Origin: Pseudomonas viridiflava
GTDB taxonomy: Bacteria; Pseudomonadota; Gammaproteobacteria; Pseudomonadales; Pseudomonadaceae
Direction of reading: 5' to 3'
Assembly (NCBI RefSeq): GCF_900583165.1
Contig: NZ_UTKY01000095.1
Coordinates: 62,001 to 126,000, forward strand
Length of the DNA stretch: 64,000 nucleotides
Numbering within the stretch: the first letter of the stretch is position 1; the number at the start of each line of letters is the position of its first letter. Positions 41,302 to 49,468 of the stretch are shown here, piece by piece. The position numbers and the translations under genes are program-made. The notes under the pieces were generated by a model, which did no database searches, was not told the origin of the DNA, and was given only the letters and a program-made list of their open reading frames with translations.

Positions 41302-42746
41302 GGTCATTGCCCTTTGGATTTGCCCGGCGTTTTGGCGTGCTCCTGGATGACGGGTATCTGACCCTGCGCAGTGACTCGCCGTTAAGCGCGGTGGGCGAGG
41401 CCCGACGCCTCACTCAATCGGCTCGCCCACTGCGCATTCTGGGGGCTGAGGCGTTCGCCGCCCACCTGGCTCAAACCTACAGCGAAGGGCAAAGCGCTGC
41501 CGAACAGGTTGCCCAAGGGCTCGATGATGAGTTGGATCTGCTCAGCCTGGTCGATCAAGTTCCCCAGACCGCTGACTTGCTGGAGCAGCAAGGCGATGCG
41601 CCGATCATTCGGCTGATCAACGCATTGCTCAGCGAGGCCGTGCGCGAAAAAGCATCTGATGTGCATCTGGAGACGTTTGAACACACGCTGTCGGTTCGCT
41701 TGCGTGTCGATGGGCAACTGCGCGAAGTGCTGCGGCCACGCCGTGAATTGGCCACGTTGCTGGTGTCGCGCATCAAAGTGATGGCGCGCTTGGACATCGC
41801 AGAAAAACGCGTGCCCCAGGACGGTCGTATGGCGTTGCGCCTGGCAGGCCACGAAGTGGATGTGCGGGTATCGACCTTGCCCTCGGCCCACGGTGAGCGG
41901 GTGGTATTACGCCTGCTGGATAAACATGCCGGGCGCCTTGAATTGACGCGCCTGGGCATGTCATCGACGGTACTGTCAGACCTGCACGCGCTGCTGACTA
42001 AGCCCCATGGCATTTTTCTGGTGACCGGGCCTACCGGCTCGGGCAAGACCACCAGCCTCTATGCCGCACTGACGTTTCTGAATGACCAGACGCGCAATAT
42101 CCTCACCGTTGAGGACCCGATTGAATATCACCTGCCCGGTATCGGCCAGACGCCGGTCAACCCCAAGGTCGAGATGACCTTCGCACGGGGCTTGCGCGCC
42201 ATCCTGCGTCAGGACCCGGACGTGGTGATGGTGGGCGAAATCCGCGACAGTGAGACCGCAGAAATCGCAGTCCAAGCGTCCCTGACCGGGCATTTGGTGC
42301 TGTCGACTCTGCACACCAACAGCGCTGTCGGCGCGGTGACTCGTTTGCTGGACATGGGCATCGATGCCTACTTGTTGGCGTCGTCCCTGGTGGGGGTGCT
42401 GGCGCAACGCTTGCTGCGCACGCTATGCCCGGCCTGCAAAGTGCCGGTGGTGGCGGACGCCGATGTTTGCCGTCGGCTGGGGGTGTCTGGCGAACCCATC
42501 CTCCAGGTGTTCAGGGCGGGCGGCTGTGAACATTGTCAGCAAGGGTATCGCGGGCGTGTGGGCGTCTACGAGCTGGTTCGAATCACGCCGGTGCTGGCCG
42601 GGATGATTCACCAGGGCGCAGGTGAGCAAGCGTTGTTGGCCGAAGCGCGACGTACCTCGTCGAGCCTGTTCCAGGACGGTCGGCGCTTGGTACTTGACGG
42701 CCAGACCAGCGTTGAAGAGCTGCTGCGGGTCGTCCAGGAGAGCTAG
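41298..42746 (+). CDS. gspE: Type II secretion ATPase GspE
   Basis: 482 residues. The N1 domain (about 1-95) precedes the catalytic part, which has ASDVHLETFE, the Walker A GPTGSGKTTS at about 244-253, the Asp box ILTVEDPIEYHLPGIGQ, Walker B LRQDPDVVMVGEIRDSETAEIA and the His box TGHLVLSTLHTNSA. A tetracysteine zinc module is seen as CPAC and CEHC. It energises pseudopilus assembly on the cytoplasmic face. It is coupled to gspD by an ATGA overlap and to gspF by a one-base overlap. Confidence 0.97.
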   Translation: MRSLPFGFARRFGVLLDDGYLTLRSDSPLSAVGEARRLTQSARPLRILGAEAFAAHLAQTYSEGQSAAEQVAQGLDDELDLLSLVDQVPQTADLLEQQGDAPIIRLINALLSEAVREKASDVHLETFEHTLSVRLRVDGQLREVLRPRRELATLLVSRIKVMARLDIAEKRVPQDGRMALRLAGHEVDVRVSTLPSAHGERVVLRLLDKHAGRLELTRLGMSSTVLSDLHALLTKPHGIFLVTGPTGSGKTTSLYAALTFLNDQTRNILTVEDPIEYHLPGIGQTPVNPKVEMTFARGLRAILRQDPDVVMVGEIRDSETAEIAVQASLTGHLVLSTLHTNSAVGAVTRLLDMGIDAYLLASSLVGVLAQRLLRTLCPACKVPVVADADVCRRLGVSGEPILQVFRAGGCEHCQQGYRGRVGVYELVRITPVLAGMIHQGAGEQALLAEARRTSSSLFQDGRRLVLDGQTSVEELLRVVQES

Positions 42747-43954
42747 TGGTGCCAACCTTTGACTATCACGCCAGGGACCCGCACGGGCGCACGTGCAAAG
42801 GCCGGCTGGAAGCTGACAGCCCTCGGCATGCCCGGCAGTTGCTCCGCGAGCGAGGCCTGTTGCCTAGCCAGGTCCAGGCAACCAGGCGGCGCGGCGGTAG
42901 CGGGCATTCCCTGGTGCCCGCGCTCAGTGCGGCTGACCTCGCCTTGTTGACCTTACAGCTGTCGACCCTTGTTCAAGCGGGTTTGCCCTTGGAGCAGGGG
43001 CTACAGGCGGTGGCCGAGCAAAGCGAAAAACGGCGTGTCACCCGGTTGCTGATACAGGTGCGAGGCCACGTGATGGAGGGCCATTCACTGGCGACGGCAC
43101 TGGGTGCGTTCCCCCAGGCATTTCCAGAGTTGTACTGCGCCACTATTGCGGCTGGCGAGCGCTCGGGGCATCTGGGCCATGTTCTTGAGCAGTTGGCGGC
43201 GTATACCGAAGCCCGTCAGGCGTCGCGTCAGAAGATCCAACTGGCGTTGGTCTATCCGGCATTGTTGATGGTGGCGAGCGTCGCGATCGTCGGGTTCCTG
43301 CTGGGCTACGTCGTGCCGGATGTGGTGAAGATTTTTGTCGACAGTGGCCAGCCGCTGCCGTGGTTGACCGAGGCGATGATCGTCTTGAGCCAGGGCCTGC
43401 GCGCCTATGGTCTGGCGTTGCTGGTACTGCTGGGGGCCAGCGTAATACTGCTGCGTTGGAGTCTGCGCCAGGCACGCGGACGCTGGTACTGGCATCGCCT
43501 GGCGTTGCGTATCCCGCTGTTGGGAGGCGTGTTTCGCGCCATGGAAGCGGCCCGATTTGCCAGCACCTTGGCGATCCTGGGCAAAAGCGCCGTGCCCTTG
43601 GTGGACGCGCTGCAAATCGCTGCGGCGGTGATCGGTAACGTGACCATTCGGGCTCGCATGAGCGATGTCGCCCGCGCTGTGCGTGAGGGCGGCACGCTGA
43701 CCCGTGGTCTTGAAGCCAGCGGTGATATCCCGCCGTTGATGTTGCACATGATCGCCAGTGGCGAGCGAGCAGGTGAACTCGACACCATGCTGGCGCGTGC
43801 TGCCGAGCAACAGGAAAAGAGTCTTGCCGCCCGCATTGCGCTGGTGGTGAGTTTATTTGAGCCGGCAATGCTGGTGGTGATGGGCGGCGTTGTACTGCTG
43901 ATCGTCATGGCCATTCTGCTGCCGATTCTCAGCCTCAACCAACTGGTGAACTGA
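42746..43954 (+). CDS. gspF: Type II secretion inner-membrane platform protein GspF
   Basis: 402 residues with the GspF/PilC duplicated fold: two cytoplasmic helical domains (about 65-190 and 270-390), each followed by membrane helices (about 165-190, 215-240 and 370-395). Motifs include QLSTLVQAGLPLEQGLQAVAEQ and FASTLAILGKSAVPLVDALQIAA. It starts at GTG 42746, sharing a base with the gspE stop (TAGTG); a second GTG follows. It interacts with GspE and GspL and is required to extract pseudopilins from the membrane. Confidence 0.95.
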   Translation: MVPTFDYHARDPHGRTCKGRLEADSPRHARQLLRERGLLPSQVQATRRRGGSGHSLVPALSAADLALLTLQLSTLVQAGLPLEQGLQAVAEQSEKRRVTRLLIQVRGHVMEGHSLATALGAFPQAFPELYCATIAAGERSGHLGHVLEQLAAYTEARQASRQKIQLALVYPALLMVASVAIVGFLLGYVVPDVVKIFVDSGQPLPWLTEAMIVLSQGLRAYGLALLVLLGASVILLRWSLRQARGRWYWHRLALRIPLLGGVFRAMEAARFASTLAILGKSAVPLVDALQIAAAVIGNVTIRARMSDVARAVREGGTLTRGLEASGDIPPLMLHMIASGERAGELDTMLARAAEQQEKSLAARIALVVSLFEPAMLVVMGGVVLLIVMAILLPILSLNQLVN

Positions 43955-44398
43955 ATGCGCAAGATACCCAAGGGCCAACGTGGCTTTACGCTGATTGAAA
44001 TCATGGTAGTCGTGGTCATCATTGGCGTACTCGGTGCCATTGTGGTGCCGCAGTTCATGAGTCGACCCGATCAGGCAAAAGTCACGGCCGCCAAGACGGA
44101 GGTCCAGGCGATCGCTACCAGCCTGGAAATGTATCGCCTCGACAATGCCTATTACCCCTCTACCCAACAGGGCCTGGAAGCCTTGGTCCAGCGTCCGGGT
44201 GGTACGCCAGCTGCCAGGAACTGGAACCCTCAGGGCTATCTGAAAAGTCTGCCAGTGGACCCATGGGGTACGCCTTACCAGTACCTCAACCCTGGTGTAC
44301 GGGCTGCCAATGGTGGCTATGACCTTTATTCACTGGGCTCAGATGGCGTGAGCGGTGGCGAAGGCCACGCGGCAGACATCGGCAACTGGGGGGGCTGA
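43955..44398 (+). CDS. gspG: Major pseudopilin GspG
   Basis: 147 residues. The prepilin leader MRKIPKGQRG precedes the cleavage site G|FTLIE with the invariant E5, and the hydrophobic helix IMVVVVIIGVLGAIVVPQF. The globular part has YRLDNAYYPSTQQGLEALV and the calcium-binding loop region GYDLYSLGSDGVSGG typical of GspG. A prepilin peptidase is required; none is encoded in this operon, so the chromosomal PilD is presumably shared. It begins directly after the gspF stop. Confidence 0.97.
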   Translation: MRKIPKGQRGFTLIEIMVVVVIIGVLGAIVVPQFMSRPDQAKVTAAKTEVQAIATSLEMYRLDNAYYPSTQQGLEALVQRPGGTPAARNWNPQGYLKSLPVDPWGTPYQYLNPGVRAANGGYDLYSLGSDGVSGGEGHAADIGNWGG

Positions 44399-44402
44399 GC
44401 GA

Positions 44403-44864
44403 ATGCCGAGGCACAGCCGCGGTTTTACCCTGCTCGAGTTGATGGTGGTGATTGCGCTGATGGGCATTGTGCTCGGTGTCGTGAACCTGGCGACCGGCAG
44501 CAGCCCCGCTCGGCAGGCCCGTCAGGAGGCCGGTCACCTGCTGCAACTGATCCAGACATTACGCGAGCAAGCCGTACTCGAGGGGCGTGAGTACGGCATA
44601 CGCATACAGCGTGATGAGTATCGCGTGATGCGCCTTGAGACGCCGGGTTGGCGACCCCGTGGTGACGTGCATCAGCTGTCCCAAGGCCTGTACTTGCACC
44701 TTGAACAGGAGGGGCAGCGGTTGAACCTTGACGGCACCTTGCCGCAATTACTGATGCTCAGCAGCGATGAAGTCAGCCCGTTTGTGTTGTTCTTTGCATC
44801 GACCGAGCAGGTGTGGCTGAGCCTGGTCAGTGATGGTGCGGGAGAGCCTTGGCTTGAAGGGTAA
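44403..44864 (+). CDS. gspH: Minor pseudopilin GspH
   Basis: 153 residues starting at the ATG at 44403, four bases after gspG. The leader MPRHSRG is followed by the cleavage motif G|FTLLE and the hydrophobic segment LMVVIALMGIVLGVVNLA. The body is that of a GspH (GREYGIRIQRDEYRVMRLE...). Minor pseudopilins form the tip that primes pseudopilus assembly. Its end overlaps the start region of gspI. Confidence 0.92.
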   Translation: MPRHSRGFTLLELMVVIALMGIVLGVVNLATGSSPARQARQEAGHLLQLIQTLREQAVLEGREYGIRIQRDEYRVMRLETPGWRPRGDVHQLSQGLYLHLEQEGQRLNLDGTLPQLLMLSSDEVSPFVLFFASTEQVWLSLVSDGAGEPWLEG

Positions 44865-45249
44865 ACAACGCCGTACCCGTAGGCGCGCCACCAAGGCCCG
44901 GGGATTCACTTTGTTGGAAGTCATGATAGCCCTGACTATTTTTGCCACGCTGGCCGCTGCGGTGATCAGTGCCGGGCAGTATTCAGTGCGTCAGAACGCC
45001 CGGCTAAAGACGCAAATCCAATGCGCGTGGCAGGCAGATAACCAACTCACCGAACTGCGCTCGCAGGTCGTGACGCCCGGGCATCAGCAAATGCTATGGC
45101 GCTTCGACCAACGTGAATGGGAAGTGGAGCAGACGATTACGCCGGAGGTCGACCCTCGCATGCTCAAGGTCGATATCAGCGTCCAACGTCCAGGCAGCGA
45201 TCAACCCGTTTGCAGCGCTCGCGGCTGGGTGTCTGCCGCGTATGAATAA
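44854..45249 (+). CDS. gspI: Minor pseudopilin GspI
   Basis: About 131 residues. The prepilin site is G|FTLLE followed by VMIALTIFATLAAAVI, and the C-terminal part matches GspI (CAWQADNQLTELR). The start is uncertain: a TTG at 44854 with GGAG nine bases upstream gives a compact highly basic leader (KGKQRRTRRRATKARG), while in-frame GTG/ATG codons at 44830-44836 would give a longer one inside gspH. It overlaps gspJ by eight bases. With GspJ and GspK it forms the tip complex. Confidence 0.88.
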   Translation: MKGKQRRTRRRATKARGFTLLEVMIALTIFATLAAAVISAGQYSVRQNARLKTQIQCAWQADNQLTELRSQVVTPGHQQMLWRFDQREWEVEQTITPEVDPRMLKVDISVQRPGSDQPVCSARGWVSAAYE

Positions 45250-45790
45250 ACAAAGCGGCTTTACCTTACTGGAATTGGTCATCGCCCTGGCCATCTTTGC
45301 CCTGCTTGGGCTGGCCAGTTGGCGCATGTTGGACACAACGGTACGCGCGCAACAGGGCGTGGCCAGTCACGAACAGTCCCTGCGTCGTCTGCAACGGGCG
45401 TTTGGCGTGATCGAGCGGGATGCAATGCAAGTGGCCTCATCGCTAATGGTCCTCGGGCCCAACACCTTCCAGTTGCTGCGCAGTAACTGGCGCAACCCCC
45501 ATGACTTGCCGCGCAGTGAGCGTCAGCACGTGCTGTATCGCCTGGAAGGGCGCGTGCTCTGGCGCGAAAGCCGGGGGCAGGAATCACCGACGGTCATGCG
45601 TCAAAAACTCCTCGATGACGTGACCGAACTGAACTGGCGATTGTTTGAACGCGAGGTGGGTTGGAGTGCGGTTTGGCCTGTAGGGCGCGGTGCAGCGAAG
45701 GCGCCACCGCAAGCGTTTGAAGTGGTGGTATCGACGCCAGGTTTTGAGCGGGTGCGCCGCGTCTGGTCGTTGCCCCAGGGGCACCCGTGA
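45242..45790 (+). CDS. gspJ: Minor pseudopilin GspJ
   Basis: 182 residues from the ATG at 45242, which overlaps the gspI stop. The leader MNKQSG precedes G|FTLLE and the helix LVIALAIFALLGLASWRML. The remaining part fits GspJ, with RRLQRAFGVIERDAMQVASS and a C-terminal FEVVVSTPGFERVRRVW. A longer in-frame extension to 45113 overlaps gspI and lacks a leader. It overlaps gspK by four bases. Confidence 0.92.
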   Translation: MNKQSGFTLLELVIALAIFALLGLASWRMLDTTVRAQQGVASHEQSLRRLQRAFGVIERDAMQVASSLMVLGPNTFQLLRSNWRNPHDLPRSERQHVLYRLEGRVLWRESRGQESPTVMRQKLLDDVTELNWRLFEREVGWSAVWPVGRGAAKAPPQAFEVVVSTPGFERVRRVWSLPQGHP

Positions 45791-46635
45791 AGCGATATCA
45801 GCGCGGGGTCGCGCTGCTCAGTGTGTTGTTGGTTATGAGCCTGGCATTGTTACTGACGGCCGGCATGCTGCGCAGTCATCAGTTGCTCGTGCAAAGCAGT
45901 GCGCGTCAGGTGCACCAAGTGCAGCTGGTTCAGTTGGCACTGTCGGCGCAAGAGTGGGCAAGCATAGTGCTGCAGACCCTGGACGATGAGCAGCAGCGGG
46001 TGCATTTGGCGCAACCGTGGGCACATATCCGCTGGCCTTTCACGATTGACGGCGCACAGATCAGTTTGCACATCGAAGACCTGTCGGGTCGCTTCAACAT
46101 CAACACGTTGCTGGGCGCGGGGCCGGTGGACCCGCTGGCCCGGCAGCGCTGGACGCGCCTGCTCGGCTCCCTGGGGCTTGACGCGGTGGACTTGCCGGCA
46201 ACCGGCAACGTCCGGGAATTGAGTCAGCTGCGCGGGCTTGCAGGCATCGACGCTGAGTTTTTGCGTACGTTGGAACCGTGGGTGGCGGCATTACCCAGGG
46301 AGGCCACGTTAAATATCAATACTGCCCCGGCGCAGGTCTTGGCGATGCTTGAAGGCGTGTCAATGGCCACCGCCGAAGCGTTGGTCAACCAACGACCCGA
46401 AGACGGTTATGCCAGCGTCCAGGCGTTTACCCATGGCCCATTGGTCGCAGGGGCAGGGCTCAATAGCCAAGGGTTGGGCGTCGGCAGCCGCTGGTTTCGT
46501 GTCTATGTCGACGTGAGCTTGGGCAACAGTCGATTACGGTTGGCCAGCGAGGTTGAACGCGAGCGCAAAACCGGGCGCTGGCGGGTCGTGCAACGACGCC
46601 TGCTACCTCCTACTTCGAGTGAGAGTTTTTTATGA
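45787..46635 (+). CDS. gspK: Minor pseudopilin GspK
   Basis: 282 residues, GTG start at 45787 overlapping gspJ. The leader MKRYQRG is followed by VALLSVLLVMSLALLLT; as in other GspK proteins the usual E5 is absent. The large helical insert characteristic of GspK includes DLSGRFNINTLLG, RQRWTRLLGSLGLD and LNINTAPAQVLAMLEGVS. GspK caps the pseudopilus tip. It overlaps gspL by four bases. Confidence 0.93.
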   Translation: MKRYQRGVALLSVLLVMSLALLLTAGMLRSHQLLVQSSARQVHQVQLVQLALSAQEWASIVLQTLDDEQQRVHLAQPWAHIRWPFTIDGAQISLHIEDLSGRFNINTLLGAGPVDPLARQRWTRLLGSLGLDAVDLPATGNVRELSQLRGLAGIDAEFLRTLEPWVAALPREATLNINTAPAQVLAMLEGVSMATAEALVNQRPEDGYASVQAFTHGPLVAGAGLNSQGLGVGSRWFRVYVDVSLGNSRLRLASEVERERKTGRWRVVQRRLLPPTSSESFL

Positions 46636-47732
46636 AAACCTGGCTTCATCTGAGTGCTGAAGGCCTCACTGAACCTTGCGCCCAGTGGCCCTGCTGCGTG
46701 TGGCGGGCGGCAGGGGACAGCAAGCATATGCTACTGATCGAGGCGGCGCAGGATCTGGCACAACAACCGGTTCATCTGTTGCTGCCAATGGAAATGTGCA
46801 GCTTTTTGCGAACGCAGCCATGGCCCTCAAAACGTCGACCCAGTGCTCAGGCCATCGCCTTTGCCATTGAGGACCAATTGGCTGAAGACCTTGAAGGGGT
46901 CCATGTGAGTGCCGGGAACCGCGACCGGGAGGGTCGCTATCCAGTACTTGTTACGCACAAAGCGCAGTTCAAGGCGTTGATGCAATTATTAGCGACCCTG
47001 GGTATTCAGGTGAGCCACGTGCATGTTGACGCCGATCTTTTGCCCGAGCAAACCAGCGCTGCCGTCGATTGGTATGGCCGACGCGTGGTGGGCGGTAACC
47101 TGCAGCTGGCGCTCTGCCCCAAGGATCTGCAAACCCTTGAACCTCTGCTCACTGCGCCACTGGACTGGCTGGACGAAACCGACAGCCAGGCAGTGATTGA
47201 AACCGCACTGTGGATCGGTCAAGGCCGCTCGATCAACTTGTTGCAGGGTGAATTCGGCCAGGCGCGGAGGGCGTGGCCGTGGGCAACTGTGATCCTCGCG
47301 ATAGGTGTGCTGTTGATGGTGGAGTTTGTGAGCATGCGGGTGCGTATCCACACGTTTGAAAGCCAGGCTCAGCAACTCAATGAGCACAGTCGGCAGCGGT
47401 TTCAAACGTTGTACCCGCAGCAGACCCGTATCGTCGACCTCTCCGCACAGCTCGACGCCTTACAGGCCCAGAGTGCGCCTCCCACAACCACGGCGCTGGC
47501 GCGGTTGGTTCGCCTGACAGAACAGGTCATCGGTGGGGGAGACGTGGATGTGCAGCGCATTGAATATCGCGCAGGTGAGGGTTGGAAGCTGCAACTGACG
47601 GCGGCCAGCTTCAAAGCGCTCGAGCAACTGCGTGAGCGTGGGCAGGTGAGTGGGATGCCATTGCGTCTCGGCAATGCCAGCACACATGGCAGTCGCGTCC
47701 AAGCCGCATTGATGCTGGAGGATTCACGATGA
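46632..47732 (+). CDS. gspL: Type II secretion inner-membrane protein GspL
   Basis: 366 residues. The cytoplasmic actin-like domain (about 1-215) includes PSAQAIAFAIEDQLAEDLEGVHVSAG read in parts and NLLQGEFGQ before the transmembrane helix (about 218-236, WPWATVILAIGVLLMVEFV). A periplasmic ferredoxin-like domain follows. GspL recruits GspE to the membrane and pairs with GspM. It is coupled to its neighbours by four-base overlaps on both sides. Confidence 0.92.
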   Translation: MKTWLHLSAEGLTEPCAQWPCCVWRAAGDSKHMLLIEAAQDLAQQPVHLLLPMEMCSFLRTQPWPSKRRPSAQAIAFAIEDQLAEDLEGVHVSAGNRDREGRYPVLVTHKAQFKALMQLLATLGIQVSHVHVDADLLPEQTSAAVDWYGRRVVGGNLQLALCPKDLQTLEPLLTAPLDWLDETDSQAVIETALWIGQGRSINLLQGEFGQARRAWPWATVILAIGVLLMVEFVSMRVRIHTFESQAQQLNEHSRQRFQTLYPQQTRIVDLSAQLDALQAQSAPPTTTALARLVRLTEQVIGGGDVDVQRIEYRAGEGWKLQLTAASFKALEQLRERGQVSGMPLRLGNASTHGSRVQAALMLEDSR

Positions 47733-48175
47733 ATAGCCGGGTTGAGTCGGCCCTGCGGGCCTGGAAAAACCTTTCTTTGCGCGAGCGATATCTGATTAAG
47801 GGCATGGCGGTGCTGATGCTCGGCGGTTTGTCCTATGCGCTGCTGTGGCAACCCGCACAGCAACAACGGGTGGTCGCCGAACGCCATTATCAGCAACAAC
47901 TGGCCCTCGCGCAGCGCATGCAGAGTGCTCAAGCCCACGGGGCTGTGCAGGCTGTCGCGCAACCCCTGCCGACCCTTCTCAGCGAGCGTGCGGCAGCAGC
48001 CGGCCTGGACGTTCAACACATGGAAGTCGACGGTGAACAGGTGCGCCTGACCGTCAGCGCGCACGCCCAGGCAGTGCTGGGTTGGCTGGCGGACCTTGAG
48101 CGTGAGGGTGTGTCGTTCCAGGCGTTGACCCTGGAAAAGCGCGACCAGCAACTGGAGGCACGCATTGTTATTTAG
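47729..48175 (+). CDS. gspM: Type II secretion inner-membrane protein GspM
   Basis: 148 residues with a short cytoplasmic N-terminus (AWKNLSLRERYLIKG), one membrane helix (about 27-45) and a periplasmic domain with VRLTVSAHAQAVLGWLADLEREGVSFQ read in short blocks. It stabilises GspL in the platform. It is the last gsp gene; there is no GspN or prepilin peptidase after it. The 112-bp gap to the cytochrome gene has no clear terminator, so co-transcription is possible. Confidence 0.9.
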   Translation: MNSRVESALRAWKNLSLRERYLIKGMAVLMLGGLSYALLWQPAQQQRVVAERHYQQQLALAQRMQSAQAHGAVQAVAQPLPTLLSERAAAAGLDVQHMEVDGEQVRLTVSAHAQAVLGWLADLEREGVSFQALTLEKRDQQLEARIVI

Positions 48176-48287
48176 GGTCTTGTCAGTCGTTGTCCGCTCA
48201 GGAAACTTAAGATTAGTCCTACGTCGGAGTTCATTTGAATAGTCAAAAATCTGTCGCTGATTAGTTCAATTCAAAGGTGAAAGAGCA

Positions 48288-48866
48288 ATGAAAGCTGCTG
48301 ATTATTCGATGAGCCAGAAACTCCTGCATTGGGTCTCGGCCGTCATCATCCTATGGTCACTGTTGTCAGGTTTTTATGTGGCGGTATTTTCCGTCCCCGC
48401 GTCGGTGAAGGCGTGGGTCGGTTTCTTCAATGTGTCCCTTACCACGTTGTACATCCCGGTGTTCATCTTGCGTGTGTATTGCTCGTTTTCCCACGGGCTG
48501 GATTTTTCCACCAAGCGATCGCTGCAGGAGTACATGGCCCTGTTGGTGCACAAAGCCATGTACCTGGTGCTGGCGGTGGTATTGGCCACGGGCGTATTAA
48601 TGATGGATCGGCCCATCAATGTATTTAACCTGTTCTCCATCGCCCCATTCGAAAGCGATCCGGTGCGCATTGTCTGGTACACCCGCGTGCACGTGCTGTC
48701 CTGCGTGGGGCTGTTGCTGATGCTGGTGATGCACATTGGCGCTGTGGTGCTGCATGAACGACGAGGCAAACGGGTGATGGCGCGCATGTCGTTTATTAAC
48801 AACTTCCCAGCCTTGTCCACGGATCAAGAACCCAGAATTTGCTCGGCAAATCGTGCGACGACATGA
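48288..48866 (+). CDS. Cytochrome b561-like four-helix membrane protein
   Basis: 192 residues with four hydrophobic helices and histidines in haem-ligand positions: H14 in KLLHWVS, one in LLVHKAMYL, one in YTRVHVLSC and further ones in VMHIGAVVLHE. This is the layout of bacterial cytochrome b561 (CybB/YceJ type), which moves electrons across or within the inner membrane. The start at 48288 follows AGGTGAAAGAGCA. The last ~25 residues after MSFINNF look unrelated to the family and overlap the 3' end of the oppositely oriented HNH gene by 43 bp, suggesting the tail was rewritten when that cassette arrived. Its place behind the T2SS and LPMO genes suggests a redox role for the island. Confidence 0.8.
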   Translation: MKAADYSMSQKLLHWVSAVIILWSLLSGFYVAVFSVPASVKAWVGFFNVSLTTLYIPVFILRVYCSFSHGLDFSTKRSLQEYMALLVHKAMYLVLAVVLATGVLMMDRPINVFNLFSIAPFESDPVRIVWYTRVHVLSCVGLLLMLVMHIGAVVLHERRGKRVMARMSFINNFPALSTDQEPRICSANRATT

Positions 48867-49468
48867 TCGAAGGCTTGCTGATTGGCCAAGGCGGTCTCGC
48901 GTAGTACTGTCTTGATGGTTTTGAAGTCCTCGTCAGTAGCCTGTGCAATGAAGTCCGGGTCAAAGACGCGCTCAATGGCATCCTGGCGACGGTTTTTCAG
49001 ATAGGCGATATCCAAGGCGAGCACTTCGACCATTTTTGCCGCAGGCGAGTCGTTGGTGTTTGCCGTCTGGATCTCTCCGTTCAACAAGTAGCGGAAGCGT
49101 TGCTCGCAACCTTCCTCCATTGGAGATACGTGCTCGGCCTCATCGAACCAGTTGCTTTTGACGTGCCCGCAATGCAAAGGGGAGCCAGGTTTGGTCTCCC
49201 TGATACAGGAGGCATGGAGGTTTTGGTACTCCAACGCCAGTTCTTCAAAATGCTCTTGCGGTCGGAAGTGCTCAATGTGGCTGGACGCAGCGTCAATTTC
49301 TCTGCCGCAGTAGCAGCAAAAAAAGCCTTGTTCAAGCAATAAACTGTTGTGCAGATCACGCTTTTCCGGGTTTTGCAGGGTTGGGTAAGTAGGCACCCAT
49401 TCCTCGTTTATAGCGGCTTTCCACTGTGTAAATGACGCAGGCTCAGATCCTTTGAACACTTGTTTCAT
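48824..49468 (-). CDS. ptuB: HNH endonuclease of a Septu-like defence pair (PtuB-like)
   Basis: 214 residues. The HNH core is FFCCYCGREIDAASSHIEHFRPQ (read in two parts), where two CxxC-like cysteines and HIEHF supply the metal and catalytic histidines; CGHVKSNW adds another Cys/His. This matches the TIGR02646-type HNH family used as PtuB in Septu and as an effector in Ec78-type retrons. It overlaps the upstream ATPase gene by ATGA. No reverse transcriptase or retron RNA is visible nearby, so a stand-alone Septu system is the best reading. PtuB is thought to cut nucleic acid when PtuA senses infection. Base composition is lower in GC than the flanking T2SS and aryl polyene genes. Confidence 0.75.
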   Translation of the reverse strand: MKQVFKGSEPASFTQWKAAINEEWVPTYPTLQNPEKRDLHNSLLLEQGFFCCYCGREIDAASSHIEHFRPQEHFEELALEYQNLHASCIRETKPGSPLHCGHVKSNWFDEAEHVSPMEEGCEQRFRYLLNGEIQTANTNDSPAAKMVEVLALDIAYLKNRRQDAIERVFDPDFIAQATDEDFKTIKTVLRETALANQQAFDHVVARFAEQILGS

